41,562 bases of DNA, taken from NCBI GenBank assembly GCA_900543515.1, contig UQRW01000015.1, positions 1 to 41,562 on the forward strand. Reading direction: 5' to 3'. Source of the stretch: an uncultured Collinsella sp. (GTDB taxonomy: Bacteria; Actinomycetota; Coriobacteriia; Coriobacteriales; Coriobacteriaceae). The position numbers were made by a program, and so were the translations under genes. The notes beneath the pieces are model-generated. The model made no database searches, was not told the DNA's origin, and saw only the letters and a list, made by a program, of their open reading frames with translations. The first letter of the stretch is position 1. Each line of letters begins with the position of its first letter. This document shows positions 1-8,502 of this stretch, piece by piece.

Positions 1-3000
1 AGGCCGGCGCCGGCTGCGGCGAGTGCTGCAGCGGCTGCCGTAAGGGGAGCGTTGACATCGCCCGTGCCCGCAAGCGCGCCCGCTTTTCCGGAGCGCTTTT
101 TATTGCCGTGGTCCTTGCCACTGCCGGAGCTGCTTCCGCCGGAGCCGCCGCCCTCGTCGGTACCGCCGCCACTCGAGCCGCTATCGCTGTCCGCCGTCAT
201 CGGGGCGTCGTGAAGTCCTGTCGTATCCGCGCTGTCGCATACGCCGACCTGAACTTCTGAGCGTTCGCATGCCGCGTCGGGCACATGAAGCTCGTGCAGT
301 ACGGCACCAAGCGCCGAGTTTGTGCCCGGTCGAATTTCCTCGAGCGTCACGGGATCGAGCGCCACCAGATTACGCGCCTTCGCATACAGCGTTACGCGTT
401 TGCCCACTTCGTCGCTCCAGCTCTCGGGGATGGCGAAGCTCATGCGGAACTGTGCCGTGCAACCCGGTGCCAGCACGGCGTTGCCGTTGTCGGCTACCAG
501 CGGGTGCGTCGCAAAACGTGTGCCCAGCGTCTCGAGCGCGTACTTCACGCGTGCCATGTCGTTGGCCGAAGCGTCCTCGGCAAGCTCTGGATCGTAGATC
601 GAAGCCATGCGTGCGTTCGCTCCGAATCCGATGGATGCGCTGGAGAACGGCTGGCTGGAGCCCTCTCGGTACAGATCGATCGTGCCGGCGGTCAGCAAGG
701 TGTTGCCGTCGTTTCGCACCGTGACCATGAAGGATTCGCCTGCTGCTCCGGGCACCACCGCGCCCGAGGTAGCGACCGCGCCCGTCGGAGTGGCACACGC
801 CACCAAGGGCACTTCGATGCCGTGCAACTCTGCCTCGCTCTTCTCCGCGCTCACAATGTGCGTGGCGAGCGCGGAGAGCATGCCTCCCGACGTCAAAAAT
901 GTCGTTATCTGATCGACGGGATGGTCCAGCTCGCACATCACAAACGGCTCCGTGAACAGATCGCCTGCCAAGGCGCTGGCGAAGATGCGGAAGTGCTTGC
1001 CCATCACTGCTACCGGGTTACCTTCTTCGTCGTAGGTTTGTCCCACCTTGCCATCGGTGTTCTCTACATAGAGCACGCACCTGCCGTTGTTGCTTACGCT
1101 AAACGATGCCGGGCCACAGCCTGCGGCACCCACGGGCTGCGTTGCAAATGCCGATGCGCCTCGCGTCCAAGTAATATGCTGCAGTTGCTCGTTGACGGTT
1201 GCCAAAAAGCCCGAATGTTGTGGCCACGGCACCGCACGGGGTACTGTGGCATCTGGTGACATAACGCCCCAGCCCGCAATGGACTGGCCGATAACGGCGT
1301 ACGATGCGCAGCCGCAACCGTCTGCAGTCTCATACGCAACGGGCACCACCATTTTGCCGTTGATATTTTCGGGCCCGCCCAGCTCGATACTCGACGGTGC
1401 TTGTGGAAAGCGGAGAACTTGGCGGAACGTCAGGCTGTCGCCCGAAACGTCCGACCACAGGGTAAAGCACTCCAGCGCAACCTCGGCCTCGCTGCCGAGC
1501 GCCTTTTCTGCGGTGGTTCCGCGGCGGTGGAGGTAGGCGCCCGACAGACGTCCGTCGACGAGCGTCTTGCCCACCGTGATGCGTGGACACTGCAGGCAAT
1601 GGTAGCCATCCTCTTGCAGGCGGCCGCGCGAGATGCTGCGCCACGACGTGTGCGATATCACGCGAACTCCGTCGTTGCTTATGCGCAGGCGCACAACGGA
1701 CAGTATGCCGGATGTGCTCGCCGTATCGAAAAGGGTGTTGTCACCGGCGGGGCGCTCGCCCGAGACCAGCAGCACGTAGGCGTCCTTGTTTCCCCTGCCG
1801 TCCGTATATTCCACCACGTCGAAGTCGTAATCGTATATGCCGTCGCGCTCCACGTCGTTCTCGCCAAACCCAAGGGGAAAGTCCACGGGCATGGGGGCGG
1901 ACCACGTGCCGTTTGCCTTTGTGTGCATCACCAGGCGCGAGCGGCCATTGTCGCCGTAGCGCACTGAGGCGATACGGAACAGGCATTCTACGCCGGCAAT
2001 CATTGTCAGCTTCATGTGGGCTTCGCTGAGCACGCCAGCAAACAGCACGTTGTCGCTCGAGGGCTTGATGCCGCCACGCTCGTCCTCCGATACACCAGCA
2101 GAATTGGCGTTGGGGTCCGCAACGGCGTTCGCCGCCTGCCCGATATAGGTGTACTCATACATCGGCGCGGCGTTTTCGTAGTTCTCTATCAGTGCGTGGA
2201 CGAAATGCTCGATCTGTCCCGTGTCGTCGCTTTCTGCATCCGCCTCGAGCTCAATGCGCGTGACCGACCGGTCCCAATCGCGTACGGTAGGCGCGACATT
2301 CCTTGCAGTGGCCTTAACCTCGGCGCGTGCGAGCAGCTCGGCGTTGGTGACGATGGTGGCCGATGCGATGAATTGCGGCACGCCGCCCGCCTCGATGTTG
2401 CTGGGCGTGCCGAAGCGGGCATCCAACGTGTAAGGCATATCTCCACCCAATGCGAGCTCAGAGCGCTGGAGCACATACTGGTTGCCATTGTTCACCGACA
2501 TATTCCACGAATCGAGGAGTGTGGGCCACGACCCCGACCAAGCCTTGGTGGTCCACTTGAACATTACGAACTGGAGTATCACATCGACATCGACGTCTGC
2601 ACCTACGCGCAGTCGCGGAAGCTGGTGTCCATCTGCCTTCTCGTACCCAATGAACAGCGTGAGGGATGCGGCGCCGCGCACGGCAGACGAAGCGACGCCT
2701 GCAACGCCGGCGCCAAAGGTGACGGCAAGCCCGATCTGGATGGTGAATGAGCCCGAGGTGTTTGAAAAGTCGAGCGAAATGTTTTTAAAAAACGCCGCGC
2801 CGCTGCCGTGCGTGTGGGCACCCACGGCGAGCGCCAGCTTCGCCAGCACCCAGGGGTTGACGTTTAGGAAAAACGGCACCGGTCCTAGGGTAAACTGCTC
2901 GGTCCAATTGAGGTCGGTTCTTACTTGAAAGAGCGCCTTAATATTGCCGTATGCGGGGTCGTTGTTGTTGCCCCAGGTTTTGCCCACCCAATCGTAGGCG

Positions 3001-4292
3001 AGCGAGCCGTACAGCTGTGTGGCGATATCCATCGTGAACAGCAGCGTGCAATGGTGGCGAAGGAGCTTAGTGTTTCTTGGATCGGTTCCCGAACCGGCAC
3101 TCATCCTCTTGTACTGATTCCACTTCCCCTCCATCTCGTCGAGGTAGCGGTTTGCCTGCTTGGCGCCCGACTCGCGCGGCGATTTCTTCCAGTATTCCGG
3201 ATCAGGGTTGCCCGAATCGTTCATATAGCTAGCTGGTTTGTACCCTCCGCCAAACAGCACGTATCCAGCAAACGAGAAATCGAACAGAATGGGAAATGTG
3301 GGCATCCAGCACGTGAACTTATTGCCGCCGATACCGGGAAACGCCGCGGGGAAATCAAACGGAGTGATCTCTTGGTCCATGGTGGTGGGAATGATGGTGG
3401 TCGAGCCCGATTCCGCCTTTGCGGCCGGCGCGGTGACAACGGCCATAGGGGATGAGAGCGTGTAGGTTTTGCCCTGGTAGTCGAGCATAAAGCGCAGCTT
3501 GCACCCTTCCTCCAGAAGGCCCGAAGCTGCATCGAGGAACGTGTCTTCGAGCGTGAACGTCGCCAGATTATCCGCGCCCGATGCGCTGGCCTTGATCTGG
3601 CCGATCTGCGTGACGGTTTCGGTTGAGCTGCCCGCAGAGGGCATCACTTTATTGATATGCAACGTTGCCTGCCCGCCCTGCGGCAGATGAGCCTGCACGG
3701 TAAAAGCGTGCGTGTCGGGCTGGTCGTTTGCTGCTTCGTCCGCTGGCATTGCCATAAACGTGGCGTCGGCGTACTGGATGTCCCATTCGTCGAACGTGAG
3801 CTGTCGAAAGTACGGCTCGCCATCGGAGAGCGGACGTGTGGGTGCGGTAATAGCGGTGCCGCCCTGGATACGCGCAAGGGGAATCTCGACATCGCGGTAG
3901 CCTGCCATGCTAATGGAGATGCCGCCGTTAAAGTCGTACGCGTCGAGAAGCGTTGCCTCGTCCACGTAGCCTTCTGAAAGAGGGGCGACCTCAAAGATGG
4001 CCGTGCCTTCGTCATCGGTCGTGGCGGTGAGCTGCTTGCCTGCGGCATAGCGCGATATGAGCGTGACCTGGGCACCCGTGATGGGCGTATTCTTGTTGGC
4101 GACGTCGACCACGACCACACCGAACATGGTGCGCGAGAGAACGAGCACCCTGAAGGGGTCTTTTTCGTCGGCATGGGCTTCGGTGGGTGCGAACGGCAAT
4201 ATGAAGGCGTTTGCGCTTCCCGGCACGCGCGGCATCATAATGCTCGCTAGCGAGGACGCTCCGGCGACAAGTAACGAACGGCGATCAAGCAT
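1..4292 (-). CDS. Large Tat-exported, LAxTG-anchored surface protein (partial, C-terminus cut)
   Basis: The frame is open without a stop from the ATG at 4292 to the left edge, about 1430 codons. The N-terminus reads LDRRSLLVAGASSLASIM, a twin-arginine signal, with AxA cleavage options near residues 27-29 and 39-41. Residues about 58-115 look like a CarboxypepD_reg/Cna-B-type beta domain (VANKNTPITGAQVTLIS). The middle is unrecognised. Residues about 1180-1330 resemble a CARDB-type domain (VTVRNDGNTLLTAGTIDLY). A Gly/Ser/Asp-rich spacer precedes LAGTGD at 74-60 (residues 1407-1411), followed by an Ala-rich hydrophobic stretch running off the window, which is the layout of a sortase sorting signal of the LAxTG type used by actinobacterial class E sortases. 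GGGAG lies about 9 bases before the start. Folded export by Tat plus wall anchoring is inferred; the ligand or substrate is unknown. A LuxR-type regulator lies just upstream on the same strand. Confidence 0.8.
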   Translation of the reverse strand, partial: MLDRRSLLVAGASSLASIMMPRVPGSANAFILPFAPTEAHADEKDPFRVLVLSRTMFGVVVVDVANKNTPITGAQVTLISRYAAGKQLTATTDDEGTAIFEVAPLSEGYVDEATLLDAYDFNGGISISMAGYRDVEIPLARIQGGTAITAPTRPLSDGEPYFRQLTFDEWDIQYADATFMAMPADEAANDQPDTHAFTVQAHLPQGGQATLHINKVMPSAGSSTETVTQIGQIKASASGADNLATFTLEDTFLDAASGLLEEGCKLRFMLDYQGKTYTLSSPMAVVTAPAAKAESGSTTIIPTTMDQEITPFDFPAAFPGIGGNKFTCWMPTFPILFDFSFAGYVLFGGGYKPASYMNDSGNPDPEYWKKSPRESGAKQANRYLDEMEGKWNQYKRMSAGSGTDPRNTKLLRHHCTLLFTMDIATQLYGSLAYDWVGKTWGNNNDPAYGNIKALFQVRTDLNWTEQFTLGPVPFFLNVNPWVLAKLALAVGAHTHGSGAAFFKNISLDFSNTSGSFTIQIGLAVTFGAGVAGVASSAVRGAASLTLFIGYEKADGHQLPRLRVGADVDVDVILQFVMFKWTTKAWSGSWPTLLDSWNMSVNNGNQYVLQRSELALGGDMPYTLDARFGTPSNIEAGGVPQFIASATIVTNAELLARAEVKATARNVAPTVRDWDRSVTRIELEADAESDDTGQIEHFVHALIENYENAAPMYEYTYIGQAANAVADPNANSAGVSEDERGGIKPSSDNVLFAGVLSEAHMKLTMIAGVECLFRIASVRYGDNGRSRLVMHTKANGTWSAPMPVDFPLGFGENDVERDGIYDYDFDVVEYTDGRGNKDAYVLLVSGERPAGDNTLFDTASTSGILSVVRLRISNDGVRVISHTSWRSISRGRLQEDGYHCLQCPRITVGKTLVDGRLSGAYLHRRGTTAEKALGSEAEVALECFTLWSDVSGDSLTFRQVLRFPQAPSSIELGGPENINGKMVVPVAYETADGCGCASYAVIGQSIAGWGVMSPDATVPRAVPWPQHSGFLATVNEQLQHITWTRGASAFATQPVGAAGCGPASFSVSNNGRCVLYVENTDGKVGQTYDEEGNPVAVMGKHFRIFASALAGDLFTEPFVMCELDHPVDQITTFLTSGGMLSALATHIVSAEKSEAELHGIEVPLVACATPTGAVATSGAVVPGAAGESFMVTVRNDGNTLLTAGTIDLYREGSSQPFSSASIGFGANARMASIYDPELAEDASANDMARVKYALETLGTRFATHPLVADNGNAVLAPGCTAQFRMSFAIPESWSDEVGKRVTLYAKARNLVALDPVTLEEIRPGTNSALGAVLHELHVPDAACERSEVQVGVCDSADTTGLHDAPMTADSDSGSSGGGTDEGGGSGGSSSGSGKDHGNKKRSGKAGALAGTGDVNAPLTAAAAALAAAGAG

Positions 4293-4447
4293 CTTGGGCT
4301 CCCATCCCGCAAGTATCGGTGGAAATAATCCAATTTTGCGAGAAGGCGCCCCGTGGCGGTAGTGCCGTTCAAGGGTCAAAATGTCCAAATTGATCGAGCG
4401 AAGCGCCGGGTTCCGGAAAGCGTTCGATGCGCTTGGTAGTCCGGTCG

Positions 4448-5452
4448 CTAACGTAACATATGCGCGACCAGCTCGGCGCGTGTGCCGATGCCAAGCTTTG
4501 CGTATACGCCGGATAGGCGGTTTTTGACGGTGCCCGGCGATACTCCCATATGGCGTGCGATTTCGGCGTTGGTCCACCCACGACAGGCGAGCATGGCCAT
4601 GGTGAATTCCGTGGTCGTTAGATCGTCGGCAACGTCCTCGCCCGAATCGGGGTTGTGGATGCGCCGCCAGCCGTAGCTGAAGCGGTACGTGATCTCGATG
4701 ATGCGCGCGAAGTCGTCAGGGTATTGCGTTTTTAGGCATGCCTCGATAAGCCCCTGTAAAAGGCCGTGATGCTCGCCAATGAGCTCAATAAGGCCGTCGG
4801 GACGCGCAATGTTCCAAGCAACTCCGAAGTGCGTTTTTGCGGCGTCGATGTCCTTGAGGCTCATGCATGCCATGGAAGCTGCCAAGTGCAGGAACAGCTC
4901 CGAGATGGGATAACTTCCCTGTTTCATGATCAGGGCGTTTTCCGCCATGCCCAGGCTGCGGCCATATTCGCCGCGCAGGTACAGGGCATGCGCCATCACG
5001 TAGCTGGCGAACAGGCGCAGACCTTCGGGCAGATGCGCCGCAAGCGGATAAAACTCTTCGGCGGAATACGGGGAAGGCAAGTGCAGCAGGACGCTCGCGG
5101 CCGAGGCGAACAGGATATGCGTGGCGTGGACGGCGGGCGACTCCTCGTCAGCCGGCGTATCGAGGATGCCAGCAAGGCACCGGCGGGCGTCGGCGATACG
5201 GTTGAGCGACAGGCTGGCGTATCCGCAGATAAAGCATGCGGAATAGCACAGCGCGGGATCGGTGGCGTCAAGATAGGGGCGCGCCGTCTTGGCAGCGAGG
5301 GCGGCCTGTCCGCGAAAGTACAGCGCTTCTGCCGTGGCGATGGTGCGTGAATCGGGGTCGGAAATGCCTGCAACCGCAGCGTCAATCTGCCCCGGCACAA
5401 AGGCGGTGCACATCAACGGCATGGGAACGCATGGGTAGCCATCGCAGTCCAT
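4448..5452 (-). CDS. LuxR-family transcriptional regulator with helical repeat-like sensor region
   Basis: A 334-aa protein. Residues 278-334 form a GerE/LuxR helix-turn-helix: LTTTEF, then WTNAEIARHMGVSPGTVKNR and YAKLGIGTRAELV. The first 270 residues are Ala/Leu-rich helices with TPR-like spacing and no receiver domain, so this is not a classical response regulator. The start at 5452 (MDCDGYP) is preferred because GGGAG sits about 7 bases upstream; the open frame extends nine codons further. It has its own -10 box at 5492-5487 and lies downstream of a histidine kinase gene and 156 bp upstream of the giant surface-protein gene, all on one strand. Control of the surface protein is an inference from position only. 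The 4293-4447 gap shows no convincing terminator. Confidence 0.82.
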   Translation of the reverse strand: MDCDGYPCVPMPLMCTAFVPGQIDAAVAGISDPDSRTIATAEALYFRGQAALAAKTARPYLDATDPALCYSACFICGYASLSLNRIADARRCLAGILDTPADEESPAVHATHILFASAASVLLHLPSPYSAEEFYPLAAHLPEGLRLFASYVMAHALYLRGEYGRSLGMAENALIMKQGSYPISELFLHLAASMACMSLKDIDAAKTHFGVAWNIARPDGLIELIGEHHGLLQGLIEACLKTQYPDDFARIIEITYRFSYGWRRIHNPDSGEDVADDLTTTEFTMAMLACRGWTNAEIARHMGVSPGTVKNRLSGVYAKLGIGTRAELVAHMLR

Positions 5453-5486
5453 CTTCCATCTCCCAACAGCTGGCAACAATGCAGCA

Positions 5487-5492
5487 ATTGTA
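5487..5492 (-). promoter_or_regulatory. -10 box TACAAT for the LuxR-type gene
   Basis: TACAAT read on the minus strand, 40 bases upstream of the preferred start, in the gap between the kinase stop and the regulator start. No TTGACA-like -35 is seen at 16-18 bp. The same -10-only pattern recurs at several other genes in the window. Confidence 0.4.
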
Positions 5493-5519
5493 CTCCTGTT
5501 GCTCGGGACCCCTTTCGTT

Positions 5520-6671
5520 CTACTGTTCGGTTAACGCTGCGGATCGTTTTGGAAGGCTTACGAGTATGGTAGTACCGTTCTCGGAACTTTCTTCGACCTC
5601 TACCGTGCCACCGTGAAGCGCTGCAATCTCCCAAACGAGCGCTAGTCCGAGTCCTGCGCCGCCGTATGCCCTGCTGCGGGATTTGTCTAGACGAAAGAAC
5701 GGCTGGAAGATGCTCTCACGGTACTGCTTGGGTATTCCCGGGCCCTGGTCCTCGACTCGCAGGAACACATGGCTGTCGTTGTCGCAGATGGAGACGTTGA
5801 CAGTCGAGCCGGTGCGGCTGTAACGGATGGCATTTTCGACCAGGTTAAACACCAGCCTATAGAGGAGCGTGTCGCTCCCGATTACTAAAGCGTCTCCAGC
5901 ACAATTGAGGGCTATGCCCTTATTTTCGGCAAGTGGCGCAAGGTCGGTGAGGACCTCTTCGGACAAAGGACCAAGTTCCACATCGTCCTCGCAAGGGACG
6001 CTGCGGAGCTCACTCATCTCGAGCAATACCTTGGCCATTCGAGACATGCGCTCGGTTTGTTCTTGTAGCAGGCCGAGCAGCTCGGCTGTTTCGGGTTGCA
6101 AACCGGAGTGCTCGGAGATGAATAGTTCAATCTGTGCTTGCATAAGGGCGAGCGGGGTGCGCAGCTCGTGTGCGGCGTTGCCGGTAAACTGACGCTGTGC
6201 AGAGAACCCTTCGCCAAGACGGGCGATCATGTCGTTGAAAGAGGCGCTGCATCGTTGTAGCTCGGTGGGCACATCTTCACTGAGTCTGATTTCGCTTAGG
6301 TTGTCAGGCTGCACGCGCTCAACCTGGGCTGCAAAAGCCCGTAGCGGTTTGAGTGCACGGCCGCTCACAAAGTATGCCAGCACGCCGCCAAGGAGTGTGA
6401 CTCCAGCCGTGATGTACCAAGCTGTCGTGCCAAAAGATTCCTGTGCGTCGTTTACGACGATCGTGACCTTGTCATCGGGGGTCGCTTTCGTTGGGTCGAA
6501 CACCTGGGGCGAGTCTTCGCCGGTTGCGTTAAGGGCCGAGATGTCACTGCCGATGGCGTCCATGTAGCGCATGCCCGTATAGCCGACCAGGCAGTTCGTC
6601 AGCACGCATGCCGCACACGTGAGCAGTGCCGTCATAATCGTTATGCGCCATTGCAGCGAAAGCCCTTTCAT
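5520..6671 (-). CDS. Sensor histidine kinase (HAMP, HisKA, HATPase)
   Basis: A 383-aa membrane kinase. TM segments are at about residues 10-32 and 83-103 around a short extracytoplasmic loop of some 50 residues, followed by a HAMP linker (about 104-160). The H-box is AAHELRTPLA with the phosphoacceptor His at 168. N-box (NLVENAIRYS), G1 (DQGPGIP) and G2 (GAGLGLALV) are all present, so it should be active. The start ATG overlaps the stop of the response regulator by four bases (ATGA), showing translational coupling. The small sensor loop gives no hint of ligand. Divergent from this pair is a membrane redox operon, which could be its target (inference). Confidence 0.92.
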   Translation of the reverse strand: MKGLSLQWRITIMTALLTCAACVLTNCLVGYTGMRYMDAIGSDISALNATGEDSPQVFDPTKATPDDKVTIVVNDAQESFGTTAWYITAGVTLLGGVLAYFVSGRALKPLRAFAAQVERVQPDNLSEIRLSEDVPTELQRCSASFNDMIARLGEGFSAQRQFTGNAAHELRTPLALMQAQIELFISEHSGLQPETAELLGLLQEQTERMSRMAKVLLEMSELRSVPCEDDVELGPLSEEVLTDLAPLAENKGIALNCAGDALVIGSDTLLYRLVFNLVENAIRYSRTGSTVNVSICDNDSHVFLRVEDQGPGIPKQYRESIFQPFFRLDKSRSRAYGGAGLGLALVWEIAALHGGTVEVEESSENGTTILVSLPKRSAALTEQ

Positions 6672-7342
6672 TCTCCATCCTCCATAACGTAGCCCTCTCC
6701 AATCCGATTGCGAATCGGGTCGTATCCCAAAGCGCTGCGCAGCTTTTTGCGGAGTGACGAGATATGAACGCGGGTTGCGTTGCTAAAGCTGTTCACGGTG
6801 CTATCCCAAACGTGTTCTATAAGCTCCTCTTGGCTTACCGGTCGCCCCTGATTAAGCATCAGGTATTCCAAGATTCCCGTTTCCTTGCGTGTAAGAGATA
6901 AAGCCTCGCTGTCCACGGAAGCGATGCGCGCCTTGGTGTCAAAGCGGAGCTTTCCGCAGGTTAAAACTATGTCGCTTTGTGCAAAGCGCCTGAGGGTAAG
7001 GCTGCGGATCCTTGCCGCAAGCTCGTCCAGATGAAACGGCTTGGTAAGGTAATCGTTGGCGCCGGCATCGAGTCCGGCGACTTTATCGGATACTTCGCCA
7101 CGTGCGGACAGAATCAGTACCTTGGTCTCGCTGTCGGTTTTTCTAAGTTCCCTGAGCACGGTCATGCCATCGATACGGGGAAGGTTGAGGTCGAGTACCA
7201 CGAGGTCAAAGACTTCGACGCCCAGCAGATCGAGCGCCTCCTGTCCATCGTGACAGCAGTCGACGCTGTACGCCAAGTTTCGCAAGCTGCGCGCGATTGC
7301 ATCGCACAGTGCTCGCTCGTCTTCGACGATCAAAATACGCAT
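6668..7342 (-). CDS. OmpR/PhoB-family response regulator
   Basis: A 224-aa protein: receiver domain (residues 1-115) with acidic pocket EDE at 8-10, phosphoacceptor Asp51 in LVVLDLNLPRIDG and Lys in LTKPF, followed by a winged-helix Trans_reg_C domain (about 125-220, SLTRKETGILEYL ... RVHISSLRKKL ... RIGEGYV). The start at 7342 is chosen because AAGGAG lies about 5 bases upstream; an in-frame ATG at 7360 would place that ribosome site inside the gene. It is first in an operon with the kinase and is divergent from the CxxC/polyferredoxin/redoxin genes, with only about 90 bp between the two starts, so autoregulation and control of the redox operon from the shared gap are plausible but inferred. 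Confidence 0.93.
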   Translation of the reverse strand: MRILIVEDERALCDAIARSLRNLAYSVDCCHDGQEALDLLGVEVFDLVVLDLNLPRIDGMTVLRELRKTDSETKVLILSARGEVSDKVAGLDAGANDYLTKPFHLDELAARIRSLTLRRFAQSDIVLTCGKLRFDTKARIASVDSEALSLTRKETGILEYLMLNQGRPVSQEELIEHVWDSTVNSFSNATRVHISSLRKKLRSALGYDPIRNRIGEGYVMEDGE

Positions 7343-7372
7343 AACAGTCTCCTTGCACATTCCAAATCGCGC

Positions 7373-7400
7373 TTAACACGGATTTTATAGTCGATATGGT
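7373..7400 (+). promoter_or_regulatory. Possible promoter of the CxxC/polyferredoxin/redoxin operon
   Basis: TTAACA at 7373-7378 and TATGGT at 7395-7400 are separated by 16 bp, followed by AAAGGAG at 7417-7423. This is a plausible sigma-70 promoter in the short divergent gap next to the two-component genes. No clear response-regulator direct repeat was recognised. Confidence 0.3.
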
Positions 7401-7431
7401 CCAATGGTCACGTACGAAAGGAGTGGTTGAG

Positions 7432-7578
7432 TTGTTCAAAGCGGTAAAACCCATGGTACAGGTCGCTTTGTTGATCGTCGGAATTGCCATGGTGTGCTTT
7501 GGCGTTATGCGTGGCGAGGCGGATGCCGTGCTGGCCAAAGCGATTAGGCTGTGCTTGGAGTGTATCGGAATTGGATAA
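7432..7578 (+). CDS. CD1871A-family small CxxC-motif membrane peptide
   Basis: A 48-aa peptide starting at TTG 7432, eight bases after AAAGGAG (7417-7423). An in-frame ATG lies at 7396 but upstream of that ribosome site. One hydrophobic helix (VQVALLIVGIAMVCFGVMRG) is followed by an amphipathic stretch and the terminal motif CLECIGIG, with a CxxC at residues 41-44. This ending is characteristic of the CD1871A family of CxxC peptides known from Clostridia, which sit beside 4Fe-4S membrane proteins, as here. The function of the family is not established; a thiol redox or metal-cluster role is inferred from CxxC and neighbours. Its stop overlaps the presumed start of the next gene, indicating translational coupling. 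Confidence 0.75.
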   Translation: MFKAVKPMVQVALLIVGIAMVCFGVMRGEADAVLAKAIRLCLECIGIG

Positions 7579-8473
7579 AAGAGAAAACACCGCGTCGCAT
7601 GTTTTGGCCCGATTTCGCGGATTCATTCAGGCGGCGGCGACGCTGGTCACCAACATTCACCTGCCAAACTTTGCCAAAGGCGGCATCTATCAGGGCGCGG
7701 GAAAAACAGTCTGCGTACCTGGACTTAATTGCTATTCGTGCCCCGCGGCATCGGGTGCGTGCCCCATCGGGTCGTTCCAGTCGGTGGTAGGTTCATCCAA
7801 GTTCAACTTTTCTTACTATGTTACCGGTACGCTCATTTTGCTCGGCGTGCTGCTGGGACGCTTTGTATGCGGCTTTCTGTGCCCGTTTGGCTGGCTGCAG
7901 GAGCTGCTTCACAAGATTCCCGGCAAAAAGTTCTCCACGAAAAAGCTCAAGCCGCTCACGTACATCAAGTACGTCGTGCTGCTGTTTGCCGTGGTGCTGC
8001 TGCCCGTCTTGGTGGTTAACGACGTGGGCATGGGCGACCCGTTCTTTTGCAAATACATCTGTCCGCAGGGCGTGCTCGAGGGCGCCATTCCGCTGGCCAT
8101 TGCCAATACCGGCATTCGATCTGCGTTGGGACATCTCTTTACTTGGAAACTTGCCGTTCTCATTGCCGTGGTAGTGCTGAGCGTTTTGTTCTACCGCCCC
8201 TTCTGCAAATGGATTTGTCCACTCGGCGCATTCTATGCGCTCATGAATAAGGTGTCCCTACTGGGGATCCGGGTCGATGCATGCAAATGTGTCTCGTGCG
8301 GCAAGTGCTCAAAGGTTTGTCAGATGGACGTTGATGTGGTCCGCGCGCCCAATCATGCCGAATGCATCCGGTGCGGAAAGTGCATCGGGGCCTGTCCCGT
8401 CGATGCCATCAGCTATCGCTACGGCCTGGATGTGTCGGCGGAAAAGCTCCCCTTGACCGCCGATAAAAAGTAA
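7571..8473 (+). CDS. NapH-like membrane 4Fe-4S polyferredoxin
   Basis: About 300 aa from a TTG at 7571 that overlaps the stop of the preceding peptide; GGAG sits about 10 bases upstream. The open frame extends further but would overlap the small gene. Four or five TM helices alternate with cysteine clusters: CPGLNCYSCPAASGACPIG near residue 50, CGFLCPFGW, CKYICPQG and CKWICPLGAF, the CxxxCP signature of NapH/CcoG/RsxA-like membrane iron-sulfur proteins. Residues 238-280 form a cytoplasmic 2x[4Fe-4S] ferredoxin (CVSCGKCSKVC, CIRCGKCIGACP). It likely moves electrons between the cytoplasm and the outer face of the membrane. Flanked by a CxxC peptide and a thioredoxin-fold lipoprotein, which suggests an outward disulfide-reducing chain (inference). 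Confidence 0.85.
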   Translation: MDKRENTASHVLARFRGFIQAAATLVTNIHLPNFAKGGIYQGAGKTVCVPGLNCYSCPAASGACPIGSFQSVVGSSKFNFSYYVTGTLILLGVLLGRFVCGFLCPFGWLQELLHKIPGKKFSTKKLKPLTYIKYVVLLFAVVLLPVLVVNDVGMGDPFFCKYICPQGVLEGAIPLAIANTGIRSALGHLFTWKLAVLIAVVVLSVLFYRPFCKWICPLGAFYALMNKVSLLGIRVDACKCVSCGKCSKVCQMDVDVVRAPNHAECIRCGKCIGACPVDAISYRYGLDVSAEKLPLTADKK

Positions 8474-8502
8474 ACAAGCTTCGACAAAACGGAGGAATGA
8501 CC

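Noticed and set aside
285..1259. 324-aa plus-strand frame at the left end
   Set aside because: Antisense to the uninterrupted frame of the surface protein, which has a signal peptide and an anchor.
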